From contig NZ_JBAJNO010000009.1 of the NCBI RefSeq assembly GCF_036880985.1, positions 1,178,001-1,242,000 of the forward strand: 64,000 bases of DNA. The letters run 5' to 3'. The position numbers and the translations under genes are program-made. Below, piece after piece: positions 18,241 to 28,197 of the stretch. Positions within the stretch are counted from its first letter, which is position 1. Each line of letters starts with the position of its first letter. The notes under the pieces are model-generated. The model did not search any database, had not been told where the DNA came from, and saw nothing but the letters and a program-made list of their open reading frames with translations. The DNA is from Limibacter armeniacum (lineage in GTDB: Bacteria; Bacteroidota; Bacteroidia; Cytophagales; Flammeovirgaceae).

Positions 18241-21063
18241 TTAAAAAAACTGAGGCGGTCCGAAACCCCTTCTCCTATTATCTTCCATTGGAGGCTCTCC
18301 AAAGTTGCTAAGCTTATACGTAAGCGTTGCCATAAAATACCTTCCCAATGCAAGGCTCTCTGTATCTTCAGTGTAAGTCTCTGTTACATTTCTACCTACA
18401 CTTGTATTTTGATTCAGCAAATCATATACACCGACCTTTAGTTCACCACGATTGTTTTTCAAGAACTTCTTACCGATACTCATATTCCAAATCATGTAAT
18501 TCTGATCGATATCATCTGAAAGACCTGAGTACCACACATGGTTCAAGTTGTTTCTGAAAACAAATTCTTTCCCAAAAATATAGTTAAGGTCAAAACCCGA
18601 AGTCTGATAGAAGTACTTGTTGTCCAGTTCTGGCTGGAGTGTACTTTCCGAAATATTATAGTTAACAGAAGTAGATACTGTAAAGTCTACACGCTCACTG
18701 ATATTACTAGCCAATACAACTCCCTGTGTAAAGGTGTAAGTCTTGGTTTCGTTTTCCTGTTCATCCACATAACCCGGAGTGTTATTATATGTAACTCCTG
18801 AAGTTAAGTTGATTTTGGATTTCAGCATATTGGATGTAATGCCAATGTTGGCCAATAGTCTTGCATTCCAGTAACCATCCATATTGACAGGCTGCGTAAA
18901 GGAAGCTCCTTGCTTCAACTCTGTACCATCAGACAAAACCATATCCTCATCAGCAATAATGGTGGAGTTAGTAATATAATTATTGGTCTGTTGCACACTA
19001 CCCATCAAAAAGAACATGGTTCCTTTATCCATATTCATTGTATGGAAACGAGCCATCAGCGTATTTGAAAACTGTTGCTCAAGATTCGGATTGCCTGAAC
19101 TCAACTGTAATGGATTAGAGTTATCCACCACGTTCTGCAACTGACTGATAGACGGTGCATTGGTACTTGATCGGTAATTGAACATCAAGTCTTTCCCCTC
19201 TCCCATTCTTACATGCATTCTCAAGAATGGTAATATATTCGTGAAGGTATAATCTGAATCATTTACCAATGGGAATGTCTGCTCACTCATTAGCTCAGCT
19301 TGTTGCACATCAGCTCCCGCCATCAACATAAAGTTTCTACCTTTCCTGTAGTTATAACCAACTCCAGCCTTATGCGTTAGGTAGTCATTATCAAATGTAT
19401 TGGAAAGTACACTGTCAAGGTCCATTCTAACTCCATCCAGATAATCATATGTTTCCTTATCAGCATAGCTATTCGAATAGCTCACATCATATTTGAACAT
19501 CATCCTGCTGCTTTTACCAATTGGCTCGGTATACATCACATTTCCTGAAAGACTATAACCTGTTTGCTCCTGAAATGATTGCTGATCTACTATATCTGTT
19601 GTAGAGCCAAAAATATTGGTCGCTCCCAAGGTGTTGTGAATATCTTTTCCGTTAACTCCTGTATTTACACCCACTGAAAATGTTCTACCTCTTTTTGCAA
19701 ACCTGTGTCGGAACAGTAAGCTATTGGAGAAGTTAAACCCTTCACTTTCCTTTAGCTGAGTGTTTTCAGTTTGGTTTAGCATTGTACCATCCGCAGTAGT
19801 TGTTACGCCATTGGTATAACTGGTTGACTCATACTTTTGCAAACTCAACTTCGGTCTGATCAATAGTGAGTTACTGTCATTGATCTTGTAGTCAATCTTG
19901 AAATTGAACCTGTGGTTCTGATTAATATTGTTGGTTTCACTCAGTTCATTATACAACTGTCCATCGCTCTGACCTGACAGGTACTGACGGTACAGGGACT
20001 CACGATTTTCTCGATCAGTCCTGTTAAAGAAATAGCTACCATTTACTTCTACTTTTTCTCCCCACTCATCCGTAAAATTGATTCCCAAAGAGTTTGTTGT
20101 AGCAATACCGTTCTGGTTTCCAATCAAGAAATTATCAGCAGGATTCCCACCCGGTCCACCAGGTCCGCCACCTCTTCGACGTCTTCCTGAAGACCCAGAA
20201 CTCATCACTCCCATCAGGTCTTCGGTCGCAAAGTTCTGCTGATTCAGGTTATTGGACATACCTATTATTGAAATACGCTGATCCCCATTAAAGATATTGA
20301 CATTACCTCCCGCAGAAAAACGGTTATCAGTACCGTAGCCTGCATACAGTTTTCCGAACTGACCGTTTCGCTTGTCTTCTTTGGTAATGATATTGATGGT
20401 CTTGGTTCTATTTCCATCATCAAAACCTGAAAACTCCGCTTGATCGCTCAGCTTATCAAACACTTCAATTTTACTGATGATATCAGCTGGAATATTCTTC
20501 AATGCAATTGTTGGATCGTCTCCAAAAAAGGGCTTACCATCTACCAAAACCTTTTTCACCTGTTCTCCTTGAGCTGTCACCTCTCCATTGTCTACTGTAA
20601 TGCCTGGCATTTTCTTAAGCAGGTCTTCCGTTGTAGCATCAGGATTGGTTTTGAATGCATTGGCATTGTATTGTACAGTATCACCCTTTACAATGGCTGG
20701 CGCTACTTTTTCTTCTACCAATACTTCGTTGAGCATCTTTTTGTCTAGAGACATAGCAATTACACCCAAATCTGTAACTCCACCCGAAAGCTTTACCTCC
20801 TGCTCAAATGACTTATATCCAACATACCTGACCTGAAGCCTATACGCTTGTGATTGTAGCTTATTGAAACGAAACTCTCCATTTGAATTAGCAACTGTTC
20901 CCAGCTTCTTGGTTGTGTCCTGTAAACTCGTCAGGATCAGGTTAGCTCCTATCAACGGAGTATTATCTGATTTATCCTGAAGTTTTCCTTTCAGGCTAGC
21001 CTCTTGTGCCCATAATGCCTGAGTTGAAAAAATGATCGATAAAATGAGAAAGAGTTTCTTCAT
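18241..21063 (-). CDS. Outer-membrane beta-barrel protein with CarboxypepD_reg-like domain (paralogue 2)
   Basis: The frame is open from 21108, but the Met at 21063 begins a proper signal peptide (MKKLFLILSIIFSTQALWAQ), giving 940 residues. It has the same domain order as the protein at 14474-17263: regulatory-like sandwich (LKGKLQDKSDNTPLIGAN), plug-like segment (DLLKKMPGITVDNGEV, VLVDGKPFFGDDP) and barrel, with long blocks of near identity such as QLQNVVDNSNP and YMIWNMS. In the early barrel is an Arg/Gly/Pro-rich insert (RRRRGGGPGGPGG, coded around 20146-20190) where the paralogue has a Gly-rich one. The shared regions point to gene duplication. The ligand is unknown. Confidence 0.85.
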   Translation of the reverse strand: MKKLFLILSIIFSTQALWAQEASLKGKLQDKSDNTPLIGANLILTSLQDTTKKLGTVANSNGEFRFNKLQSQAYRLQVRYVGYKSFEQEVKLSGGVTDLGVIAMSLDKKMLNEVLVEEKVAPAIVKGDTVQYNANAFKTNPDATTEDLLKKMPGITVDNGEVTAQGEQVKKVLVDGKPFFGDDPTIALKNIPADIISKIEVFDKLSDQAEFSGFDDGNRTKTINIITKEDKRNGQFGKLYAGYGTDNRFSAGGNVNIFNGDQRISIIGMSNNLNQQNFATEDLMGVMSSGSSGRRRRGGGPGGPGGNPADNFLIGNQNGIATTNSLGINFTDEWGEKVEVNGSYFFNRTDRENRESLYRQYLSGQSDGQLYNELSETNNINQNHRFNFKIDYKINDSNSLLIRPKLSLQKYESTSYTNGVTTTADGTMLNQTENTQLKESEGFNFSNSLLFRHRFAKRGRTFSVGVNTGVNGKDIHNTLGATNIFGSTTDIVDQQSFQEQTGYSLSGNVMYTEPIGKSSRMMFKYDVSYSNSYADKETYDYLDGVRMDLDSVLSNTFDNDYLTHKAGVGYNYRKGRNFMLMAGADVQQAELMSEQTFPLVNDSDYTFTNILPFLRMHVRMGEGKDLMFNYRSSTNAPSISQLQNVVDNSNPLQLSSGNPNLEQQFSNTLMARFHTMNMDKGTMFFLMGSVQQTNNYITNSTIIADEDMVLSDGTELKQGASFTQPVNMDGYWNARLLANIGITSNMLKSKINLTSGVTYNNTPGYVDEQENETKTYTFTQGVVLASNISERVDFTVSTSVNYNISESTLQPELDNKYFYQTSGFDLNYIFGKEFVFRNNLNHVWYSGLSDDIDQNYMIWNMSIGKKFLKNNRGELKVGVYDLLNQNTSVGRNVTETYTEDTESLALGRYFMATLTYKLSNFGEPPMEDNRRRGFGPPQFF

Positions 21064-21294
21064 GCTATATCTTATTTGTACTGATTCTTTTTCCTTGATA
21101 CAGTACAAAAGAGATTACATTACCCCTATTAATAAAAAGGAATATAAGTTTCCGAGTTTTTCCTCGACAAACACCGCTGTTTTACCGATGGGAAAGTTCC
21201 GCTACAATTGAATTAGAATAGAAAACCGGTATCTTAGTATTACTAATCAGAATAGCCCTAAATCAACCATTCCCTCTAGTCCTTTCATGTCTCA

Positions 21295-22647
21295 ATGAAA
21301 AAGTCACTTCACCTGTGCTTGCTACTATTTTCTATCAATACATTCGCACAAACAACCGCTCCACCTTCACAGGAAACTCAAGCTCCATCCAAACTCATAT
21401 TTACACTGAGTGAAGATGGTAAATCATGGATTCGGATGCTTTTCCGTACCAACCTTTGGGTAATAGCCGACGCCAGCAAGGATTCCGAATTTTCACTTAC
21501 ACCAGAACTTAGGCGACTCCGGCTTGGCACCGAAATTCATATTACTGACCATTTCCTGATATGGCTCAATTTAGGTCTAAATGGCCTGACCCCTTCCAAC
21601 CTTACCATCTCAGGTTTACAATCCAACACCTCTGATCAGCTTGTAATCGGAATGGTCGGTGAAAGTATGCTGATCAAGGATAAACTTTACATTGGGCTTG
21701 GGTTACACTACTGGGGAGGGCTTTCCCGCGTTACAAGCCCTTCAACAGCCAACCTGTTAACATTGGAAAGTCCACTATTTGGTTTTGCTCAGGGTGGTTA
21801 TACCAACCAGCTTCAAAGACATCTGGGAGTATATGCAAAAGGCGAATTGGGAAGGCTACAATATCAGGTTGCATTCAACGGTCCGCTCAGGAGTAGTCGT
21901 GATGAAAATAAAGCGTTATCCGTAGACCAATTTGTCTATGCTACAAGAGCACTGTATGATATAAATAAAAAAGCGCAGTTGGTCACTGAAGGGTATTTTA
22001 CTTGGCAGTTTTTAGAAAAAGAAGGAATGGTATTACCTTTTAAAACCGGCACTTATTTAGGCAAGAAAAAAGTCCTTGCATTGGGTGCAGGTTTTATATC
22101 TCATCCTAGCGGCACCATTACTGTCAAGAATGAACTGATACTAAATGAGTATGATACAGATGGAAGTGGAACACTCAGTCGTGAAGAACTGGATATAAAT
22201 ATGGATGGAATTTTGACTCCTCAAGAACTGAAAAGCACCACCCGAACTTACGATGTATTTCACTGGAGTACAGATATATTCACCGATTTACCTGTAGGTA
22301 AAGGGGCTATTACAGCATATGCTGCTTATGCCAACTTTGACTTTGGAAATAACTTTATAGGTCCTTTGAGTGTTGCAAGTACTGGAAAGATATTTTTCAC
22401 ACAATTTGGATACCTAATTCCACCTTTTTTAAAACAAGGAAAAATACAACCTTATCTTTCTTACGAATACAGTCAATATGATGCTTTTGAACATGACGGA
22501 GAAAGATTTCAAATAGGGTCCAACTGGTACTTTGTCGGACAGCATGCAAAACTTGTACTTGAGTATCAGCTGACTCGGTTCAACTATAATGGTGAGCGCC
22601 CACCACTCGAAAAACTAATCCGGTTACATTTACAGTTAGCCATTTAA
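21295..22647 (+). CDS. Porin-like outer-membrane protein with EF-hand-like insert
   Basis: The 450-residue protein has a signal peptide (MKKSLHLCLLLFSINTFAQ) and a body of alternating hydrophobic and polar strands ending in LIRLHLQLAI, as in porins of the OprO/P or phosphate-selective type (TPELRRLRLGTEIHITDHF near residue 70 is typical). Residues 287-311 contain two EF-hand-type loops, DTDGSGTLSREE (287-298) and DINMDGILTPQE (300-311), both with Asp/Asn/Ser/Glu at the canonical ligand positions and separated by one residue. They probably sit in an extracellular loop and bind calcium. The GT39 gene follows after 23 bases, so the two are probably cotranscribed. The substrate is unknown. Confidence 0.75.
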   Translation: MKKSLHLCLLLFSINTFAQTTAPPSQETQAPSKLIFTLSEDGKSWIRMLFRTNLWVIADASKDSEFSLTPELRRLRLGTEIHITDHFLIWLNLGLNGLTPSNLTISGLQSNTSDQLVIGMVGESMLIKDKLYIGLGLHYWGGLSRVTSPSTANLLTLESPLFGFAQGGYTNQLQRHLGVYAKGELGRLQYQVAFNGPLRSSRDENKALSVDQFVYATRALYDINKKAQLVTEGYFTWQFLEKEGMVLPFKTGTYLGKKKVLALGAGFISHPSGTITVKNELILNEYDTDGSGTLSREELDINMDGILTPQELKSTTRTYDVFHWSTDIFTDLPVGKGAITAYAAYANFDFGNNFIGPLSVASTGKIFFTQFGYLIPPFLKQGKIQPYLSYEYSQYDAFEHDGERFQIGSNWYFVGQHAKLVLEYQLTRFNYNGERPPLEKLIRLHLQLAI

Positions 22648-22670
22648 ATAGCCTTTTCATCAAAGAGGAT

Positions 22671-24302
22671 ATGAGAGAAATAACACAATCCCGAGTTACA
22701 TTATTTAGCCTTTTCCTAATCATCATAGGTGTTTACCTATCTGGCATCAGTGATGATTTATTCGGAAATGCCGTCAAGTATGCGTCCATCAGCAAAGAAC
22801 TTCTACTTAGAGAAGATTGGATGAAGTTGACATATAGAGGTGGAGAACCCTACCTTCAAAAGCCGCCCCTTTTCTTCTGGGTAAACACTATTTCTCTTAA
22901 GCTGTTTGGGGTCAACCCACTTGCTTACAGAATACCCTCCTTGCTGTTTTTCATATTTGGCTTATATAGCCTTTTCAAACTTACGACACTATGCTATAAC
23001 AAGGAAACAGGCTTATTGGCAACCTTGCTAACAGCTTGTTCATTGGTCTCCTTGATGTTTATGAACAATGTTAAGATTGACATGTTCATGATGAATACCA
23101 TCATATTTGCAGTTTGGCAATTCTTTTTGGCTTTAAAGCAAAATAAGTGGATCAACTATATACTGGGTTTTATTGGCTGTGGAATAGCGCTACTAATCAA
23201 GGGGCCAATAGGTATTTGTATTCCTGCTTTTATTGTTGCGGGAGAAATTATCAGTAAAAAGGACTGGCAAAACCTGCTAAACATTAAGTGGTATATAGTG
23301 GGTCTGCCTATCACACTTTTGTCTTTGCTGCCTGCTACACTTATCGTGTATAAGCAGTTCGGAATGGATGGGGTAATATTCTACTTCTGGACCAATAATG
23401 CAGGTAGAATCAGTGGTGAATACTTGGCTGGCAGTAGAGGTCCTTTTTTCTACATTCATACAATAGCATGGCTGGCACTACCTTGGTCTATCTTACTTTT
23501 CAGAGCTGTATTTCTAGAAGCTAAACAAGTATGGAATAACCGCATCAAAAAGGAAGGACATGGACTGTTTTTAGGAAGTATGTTATTCCTAATTATCATC
23601 AGCATTTCCAGTTTTAAACGACAACATTACCCTATTCCAATCCTGCCATTTCTATTTGCCATCACTGCACATTGGACATTTCCATTACTGAAACACAATC
23701 CAAAATGGTTTAGCATCTCTCATATTACTTTATCAGTTCTCTTATTATTGGGTGCACTGTTTGTGTCTTTCTACTTTATACCAAACAATTACAGTCATTT
23801 AGCTATACTATTAATGGTTATTCCTGTACTCCTTTTATTCAAGTACTACCACCTCTCAAATGGCACAAAAGTATTACTAACATCCCTCACCTCAATTTTA
23901 ATAGTTGGAAGTTTGATGAACAGCCGGTTTTATCCGTTTTTATTAAGCCATGATGGCTATATCAAAGCCTGTAAAATTGTCAATAGGAGTTCTCTTAATG
24001 ATCAAGCCCTGTATCAATACAGAACCTATGGAGAAGAGACCTTTTTCTACCTGAACTCACCTGCCCATAATTTAGAGACATTGGAAAACTGGCACCCCAC
24101 CCAACAACATATTTGGCTTTTAACAGACGAGGAAGGGAAAGAAACATTTTCAAGGCTGCATCAGGATAATTATACAAGTCAGCTAATCAAACACCAAAAA
24201 GTCTCACAGCCCAAATGGTTATGGTCAAGCAAAGATCGAAGTCAGTCACTTTATCTAATCAAGTTTAAAAACAGTTCTGCTCAAACTGCAATTGCAGACT
24301 AA
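22671..24302 (+). CDS. GT39-family (ArnT-like) membrane glycosyltransferase
   Basis: This is a 543-residue integral membrane protein with about 11-12 transmembrane segments and a soluble C-terminal part. The N-terminal loop (SGISDDLFGNAVKYASISKELL, then RGGEPYLQKPPLFFWV) is typical of the PMT/ArnT group, which transfers a sugar from a polyprenyl-phosphate donor to protein or lipid A; the acidic pair DD near residue 28 stands where the catalytic Asp is expected. The acceptor cannot be told. It follows the porin gene by 23 bases. A second, unrelated-looking GT39-type protein is at 44405-45925. Confidence 0.8.
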   Translation: MREITQSRVTLFSLFLIIIGVYLSGISDDLFGNAVKYASISKELLLREDWMKLTYRGGEPYLQKPPLFFWVNTISLKLFGVNPLAYRIPSLLFFIFGLYSLFKLTTLCYNKETGLLATLLTACSLVSLMFMNNVKIDMFMMNTIIFAVWQFFLALKQNKWINYILGFIGCGIALLIKGPIGICIPAFIVAGEIISKKDWQNLLNIKWYIVGLPITLLSLLPATLIVYKQFGMDGVIFYFWTNNAGRISGEYLAGSRGPFFYIHTIAWLALPWSILLFRAVFLEAKQVWNNRIKKEGHGLFLGSMLFLIIISISSFKRQHYPIPILPFLFAITAHWTFPLLKHNPKWFSISHITLSVLLLLGALFVSFYFIPNNYSHLAILLMVIPVLLLFKYYHLSNGTKVLLTSLTSILIVGSLMNSRFYPFLLSHDGYIKACKIVNRSSLNDQALYQYRTYGEETFFYLNSPAHNLETLENWHPTQQHIWLLTDEEGKETFSRLHQDNYTSQLIKHQKVSQPKWLWSSKDRSQSLYLIKFKNSSAQTAIAD

Positions 24303-24305
24303 CAA

Positions 24306-24345
24306 AAAATCCGGTAGGTTTTCCATCTGAAACCTACCGGATTTT
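24306..24345. terminator. Bidirectional terminator between convergent genes
   Basis: A perfect 16-bp stem (24306-24321/24330-24345) with an 8-base loop, A/T-ended on both sides. It serves the GT39 gene and the SpoIIE gene ending at 24372. Confidence 0.9.
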
Positions 24346-24371
24346 CTCTGTCAAATACTACTCAATCATAA

Positions 24372-25802
24372 CTAAACTTCCACACCAAGCACCATTACAT
24401 CATCAATTTGGCGCTTGTCTCCCTTCCAATTTATGAACTCTTCGGTCAATACCTCAGCCTGCTCAGAGATCTTGATATCCGTTAGTTCTGCAATAGTATT
24501 CAGGAACCTTTTGTTGGAGTATTTCTTATCATAGTCTCCTCCAAACTGGTCTACAAAACCATCCGTAAACAAATAAAATCTATCTCCTGTATTTACCTTG
24601 AATACCTCTTCTCTATACTCACTCTCTACGTTCATAGAGTTTCCTACCGCCTTCTTGGTTCCTTTGATTACTCGATACTGGTTTGTTGTACTGTCCCAGA
24701 AGATCAGTGGCCTTTTTGCCCCAGCAAACAGCGCTACATTCAGGTTATTATCAATTGCCAAAACACCGGCTTCCAAACCATCTAGGTTTGCTCTACCCTC
24801 ATTTTTCAATCTGAATCTCATTTCTTCATCCAACCTTGTCAAGATTTTCTTAGGAGACCAGCACTGCTTATCCACAATTATTTTATCTAACAACTCCGTT
24901 GCTATCACAGTCAGAATTGCCCCCGGCACTCCATGCCCTGTACAGTCACCCTGAATAATATAGATTACATTGTTGACCTCTCTAACAAAGCAGAAATCTC
25001 CCGAAACAATGTCTCTAGGCATATCAATAACAAAACTCCCTTTGTTATTTAGCTTTTCTATAGATGAACTGAAAAGGGCCTTTTGAATGCGGTTTGCATA
25101 ATTGATAGAGTGCAAAAGGTTGTTGTTAGCTCTCTGCAAACCAAAATGCTGACGTTCTATTTCTTCACGTTGCGCCAATATTTCCTCCTGATTGGCATAC
25201 AGCTCTTCGTTACTAACCTGTAGCTCTTCATTTTGCGTAGCAAGCTCTTCTTTCTGCTCCTGAACAGTTCTTTGTTCTACCAATACCTGCTTACTGTACC
25301 TTTTCATTGCCAATGAAATAAATGAATAGGTTAACGCTGTTACAAGCAGGTCAAAAATTACCATATCATGTCTGATCACAGGGATATACTCAGGTAAAAA
25401 CAACGCTCCCAAATGAAGTAGAATCAATGCAATTCCAAAACACCAGGATACAGCTGATACTATTTTCGGTCTGCTATTCAACACAATTCGAGCCTCGGCA
25501 ATCATCGCCACTGCCACTAAATTGGGTAGGTTATTCATATTCCCAAAAATGTACCATCCATACAGAAGGAAAACCATGTTGTTGATAAAGCTCAATGCAG
25601 CAATTCTATAGTTTGGTTTTACTCGTGTCAGGTAAGCTAACACAAAGTTATTGACAGCATCAATCCCAAACATCAGCATTACAAATTGCCCATATTCCAA
25701 CACATACGCCAATAAAATACCTGTACTTGCAAATAGTCCATTTGCGATTGAGGTAAAATAGAGCACCCTCTTTTCAAAAGAGTTCAAAGTTACCGGTGAC
25801 AT
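24372..25802 (-). CDS. Membrane-bound SpoIIE-type PP2C phosphatase (tandem paralogue A)
   Basis: The 476-residue protein has about six membrane segments (residues 15-170), a Glu/Gln-rich coiled coil with NEELQVSNEELYANQEEI (about 180-225) and a SpoIIE phosphatase domain (about 230-476). The catalytic motifs are SGDFCFV, GDCTGHGVPGAILT, TDGFVDQFGG and IDDVMVLG. It presumably dephosphorylates a phospho-protein partner under control of the membrane part. The phosphatase half is nearly identical to that of its neighbour at 26265-27695 and the membrane half has diverged. No partner-switch genes (STAS antagonist or anti-sigma kinase) are close. It is the downstream copy of the pair, with about 460 bases between them. 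Confidence 0.85.
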   Translation of the reverse strand: MSPVTLNSFEKRVLYFTSIANGLFASTGILLAYVLEYGQFVMLMFGIDAVNNFVLAYLTRVKPNYRIAALSFINNMVFLLYGWYIFGNMNNLPNLVAVAMIAEARIVLNSRPKIVSAVSWCFGIALILLHLGALFLPEYIPVIRHDMVIFDLLVTALTYSFISLAMKRYSKQVLVEQRTVQEQKEELATQNEELQVSNEELYANQEEILAQREEIERQHFGLQRANNNLLHSINYANRIQKALFSSSIEKLNNKGSFVIDMPRDIVSGDFCFVREVNNVIYIIQGDCTGHGVPGAILTVIATELLDKIIVDKQCWSPKKILTRLDEEMRFRLKNEGRANLDGLEAGVLAIDNNLNVALFAGAKRPLIFWDSTTNQYRVIKGTKKAVGNSMNVESEYREEVFKVNTGDRFYLFTDGFVDQFGGDYDKKYSNKRFLNTIAELTDIKISEQAEVLTEEFINWKGDKRQIDDVMVLGVEV

Positions 25803-26264
25803 AGTAAGAAGTTAGTTAGTCTTTTTAGTTTAGCTACTTATTTGCTTTCGACCTGTTTGAGTCTGTCTGAAAGCAATTTTTACATTAATTTTAGCAAAAC
25901 ACACGCAGTTGTTTTGTTGAAGTATTTTGTTTTTAGCAAAAGCAATGTATTGATTTTTATTAACATTATTCTATACTTCAATGTTACAACATAATAATCA
26001 ACAAGTATAACCACACACAAATATGTGATTATGAACATATTAATGGTTTGAAAAAAAATATTGTTTTTTTTTCAATCAATAAGGCATTCTATTACAAAAG
26101 AGATCATTCACTACTCTTATAGTGATGTTATTTTAGAATTATGGCATGTAAAAATCACTGAGTAACATATCTATCAAACTATTACCTAAACCAAAGAAAA
26201 AACCTCCAAGCTTTGAATATCAAAACTTGGAGGTTTAGACGAATATAGACTTCTGTAATACTGT
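25803..26264. other. Intergenic region between the tandem SpoIIE genes
   Basis: About 460 very A/T-rich bases. They contain the terminator of the upstream copy (26200-26236) and must hold the promoter of the downstream copy. Homopolymer A and T runs are seen around 26050-26075. No gene was found. Confidence 0.4.
26195..26236 (-). terminator. Terminator of the upstream SpoIIE copy
   Basis: On the minus strand the 11-bp stem 26236-26226/26210-26200 (AAACCTCCAAG and complement) is followed by six T. It lies 29 bases past the stop codon. Confidence 0.85.
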
Positions 26265-27695
26265 TTATACTTCTATACCCAATACCATTACATCATCGAT
26301 CTGGCGTGTATCTCCTTTCCAGCTTTCAAACTCTTCTGTTAACAGTGAGCCTTGCTCTGAAATATGAATTCCTGAAAGCTCTGAAACTTTTTGGAAGAAA
26401 CGTTTTTTGGAATACTTTTTATTTTCATCTCCACCAAACTGATCTACATAACCATCAGAGAATAAATAAAATCTGTCACCTTTATTCACCTTAAAGACTT
26501 CTTCCCTGTATTCACTCTCTACATTCATAGAGTTTCCAACAGCCTTCTTTGTTCCTTTAATAATTTCGTAATCATTCTCCTCACTTTTCCAGTAGATGAG
26601 TGGTCTTTTTGCACCTGAATAAAGTGCTACGTTCAAGTTATTATCTATTGCTAAAACACCCGCTTCAAGCCCATCAAGGTTTGCCCTGTTCTCATGTTTT
26701 AACCTAAAGCTCATCTCTTCATCCAATCGGGTCAGAATCTTTTTCGGAGACCAACAATGCTTATCCACAATAATCTTATCCAGAATCTCAGAAGCAATCA
26801 CAGTCAAAATCGCCCCTGGCACACCATGTCCTGTACAATCACCCTGAATAATATAAGTGATATTGCGTACTTCTCTCACAAAACAGAAATCTCCTGACAC
26901 AATATCTTTTGGCTTACTGATAATAAAACTTCTATTACTATCGAGCATATTCACAGAAGAGCTGAAAAGCGCTGTTTGAATACGGTTCGCATAATTAATA
27001 GAGTGAAGGAGGTTGTTATTTATTTTTTGTAGCTCATCATGGTGTTTTTCTATAGCTTCTCGCTGTGCCAAAATTTCTTCCTGATTGGCAAACAACTCTT
27101 CATTATTCACCTGTAACTCTTCATTCTGTGTTGCCAGCTCTTCCTTTTGTTCTTGAACTGTTCGCTGCTCACTTTTTACCTGATCATTAAAATGTCTTAT
27201 AGTTGACGAGATAAAGACATAAGCCATCGTAATACAGATAAAATCAAAAATCACAAGTTCAGGCTTAGGCACTGGCATAACTTCAGGAAACGCCATTGCA
27301 GTCACATGAAACAAGATCAACACAAAACTAAAAAACAAAGACATGTGATCAACCAACCTTGGCATATGATTTAACATGATTCTAGCCTGAACCATCAGTA
27401 CAATTGCATATAGGTTAACTAAGTTATTCACATTCTCAAACGCATACCAAGCATAGAAAACTATTAATCCATTGCAAACAAAATAATAAAGTGCTGCATT
27501 AGTATTTGACTTAATTTTTTTATTAGCAACAGTTAGTATTAAATTATTAATGCAATTAATACCAAATAACCAGATAGCTAATTCTCCAATGTCATTCAGG
27601 TAAGCGAAAATGGCTCCTATCGCACCAAACAGTGCAGAAAATATAGAAGAAAAGTAAAACACTCTCTTCTCAAACGAGTCTAAAGAAATATCCAT
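26265..27695 (-). CDS. Membrane-bound SpoIIE-type PP2C phosphatase (tandem paralogue B)
   Basis: This protein has the same length (476 residues) and layout as its neighbour: about six membrane segments, a coiled coil with NEELQVNNEELFANQEEI and a SpoIIE domain with SGDFCFV, GDCTGHGVPGAILT, SDGYVDQFGG and IDDVMVLG. Over the phosphatase domain most residues match paralogue A, while the membrane half keeps only scattered identities such as SFEKRV at the start and FIS at the end. This indicates a tandem duplication with relaxed or divergent selection on the sensor part. It has its own terminator and a long upstream region, so the two copies are probably transcribed separately. Confidence 0.85.
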   Translation of the reverse strand: MDISLDSFEKRVFYFSSIFSALFGAIGAIFAYLNDIGELAIWLFGINCINNLILTVANKKIKSNTNAALYYFVCNGLIVFYAWYAFENVNNLVNLYAIVLMVQARIMLNHMPRLVDHMSLFFSFVLILFHVTAMAFPEVMPVPKPELVIFDFICITMAYVFISSTIRHFNDQVKSEQRTVQEQKEELATQNEELQVNNEELFANQEEILAQREAIEKHHDELQKINNNLLHSINYANRIQTALFSSSVNMLDSNRSFIISKPKDIVSGDFCFVREVRNITYIIQGDCTGHGVPGAILTVIASEILDKIIVDKHCWSPKKILTRLDEEMSFRLKHENRANLDGLEAGVLAIDNNLNVALYSGAKRPLIYWKSEENDYEIIKGTKKAVGNSMNVESEYREEVFKVNKGDRFYLFSDGYVDQFGGDENKKYSKKRFFQKVSELSGIHISEQGSLLTEEFESWKGDTRQIDDVMVLGIEV

Positions 27696-28197
27696 GTGCT
27701 ATTAGTTGAAGTAAGTGTTAGTTAGAAGGGGGTACATTAAAATAATGAGAACGAACCCCATTTAGTTATTAGCTGATTTAAAAATAGAAGAGCTCGACTG
27801 ATAGCTCTCATAAAAAACCAATTGTTTGATGTATTTTGCAATGTATTTAATTCCAAGTATACATTAAACACAATTCATACATCTATGTATGCTCTAGCAA
27901 ATGACCTAAACAGATCAATCCAAATAAATAATTCATAATCAAACCATTACCCATCTCCTAATAATCCTAAACATATCCTTATATGTTTATACAACTACCC
28001 TTTATATAGTCAATCAACTCATTGCATTCATACAAGCTTCACTGTTCATTTCTGCTGTAGCAAACAAACAGAATACAAGAACCTGACACAACAAATAGCG
28101 GTCAATGATTAAAAAATTGAGATCAAAACTTAAATAGAGTTTATATATTTAAATTCTCGAAATACAGAAAACTTCAAAGTTTACTCTTTAGCACACA
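27696..28197. other. Intergenic region between divergent genes
   Basis: About 500 A/T-rich bases upstream of both the SpoIIE gene (minus) and the TenI-like gene (plus). I saw no open frame, RNA gene or strong hairpin. Confidence 0.4.
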
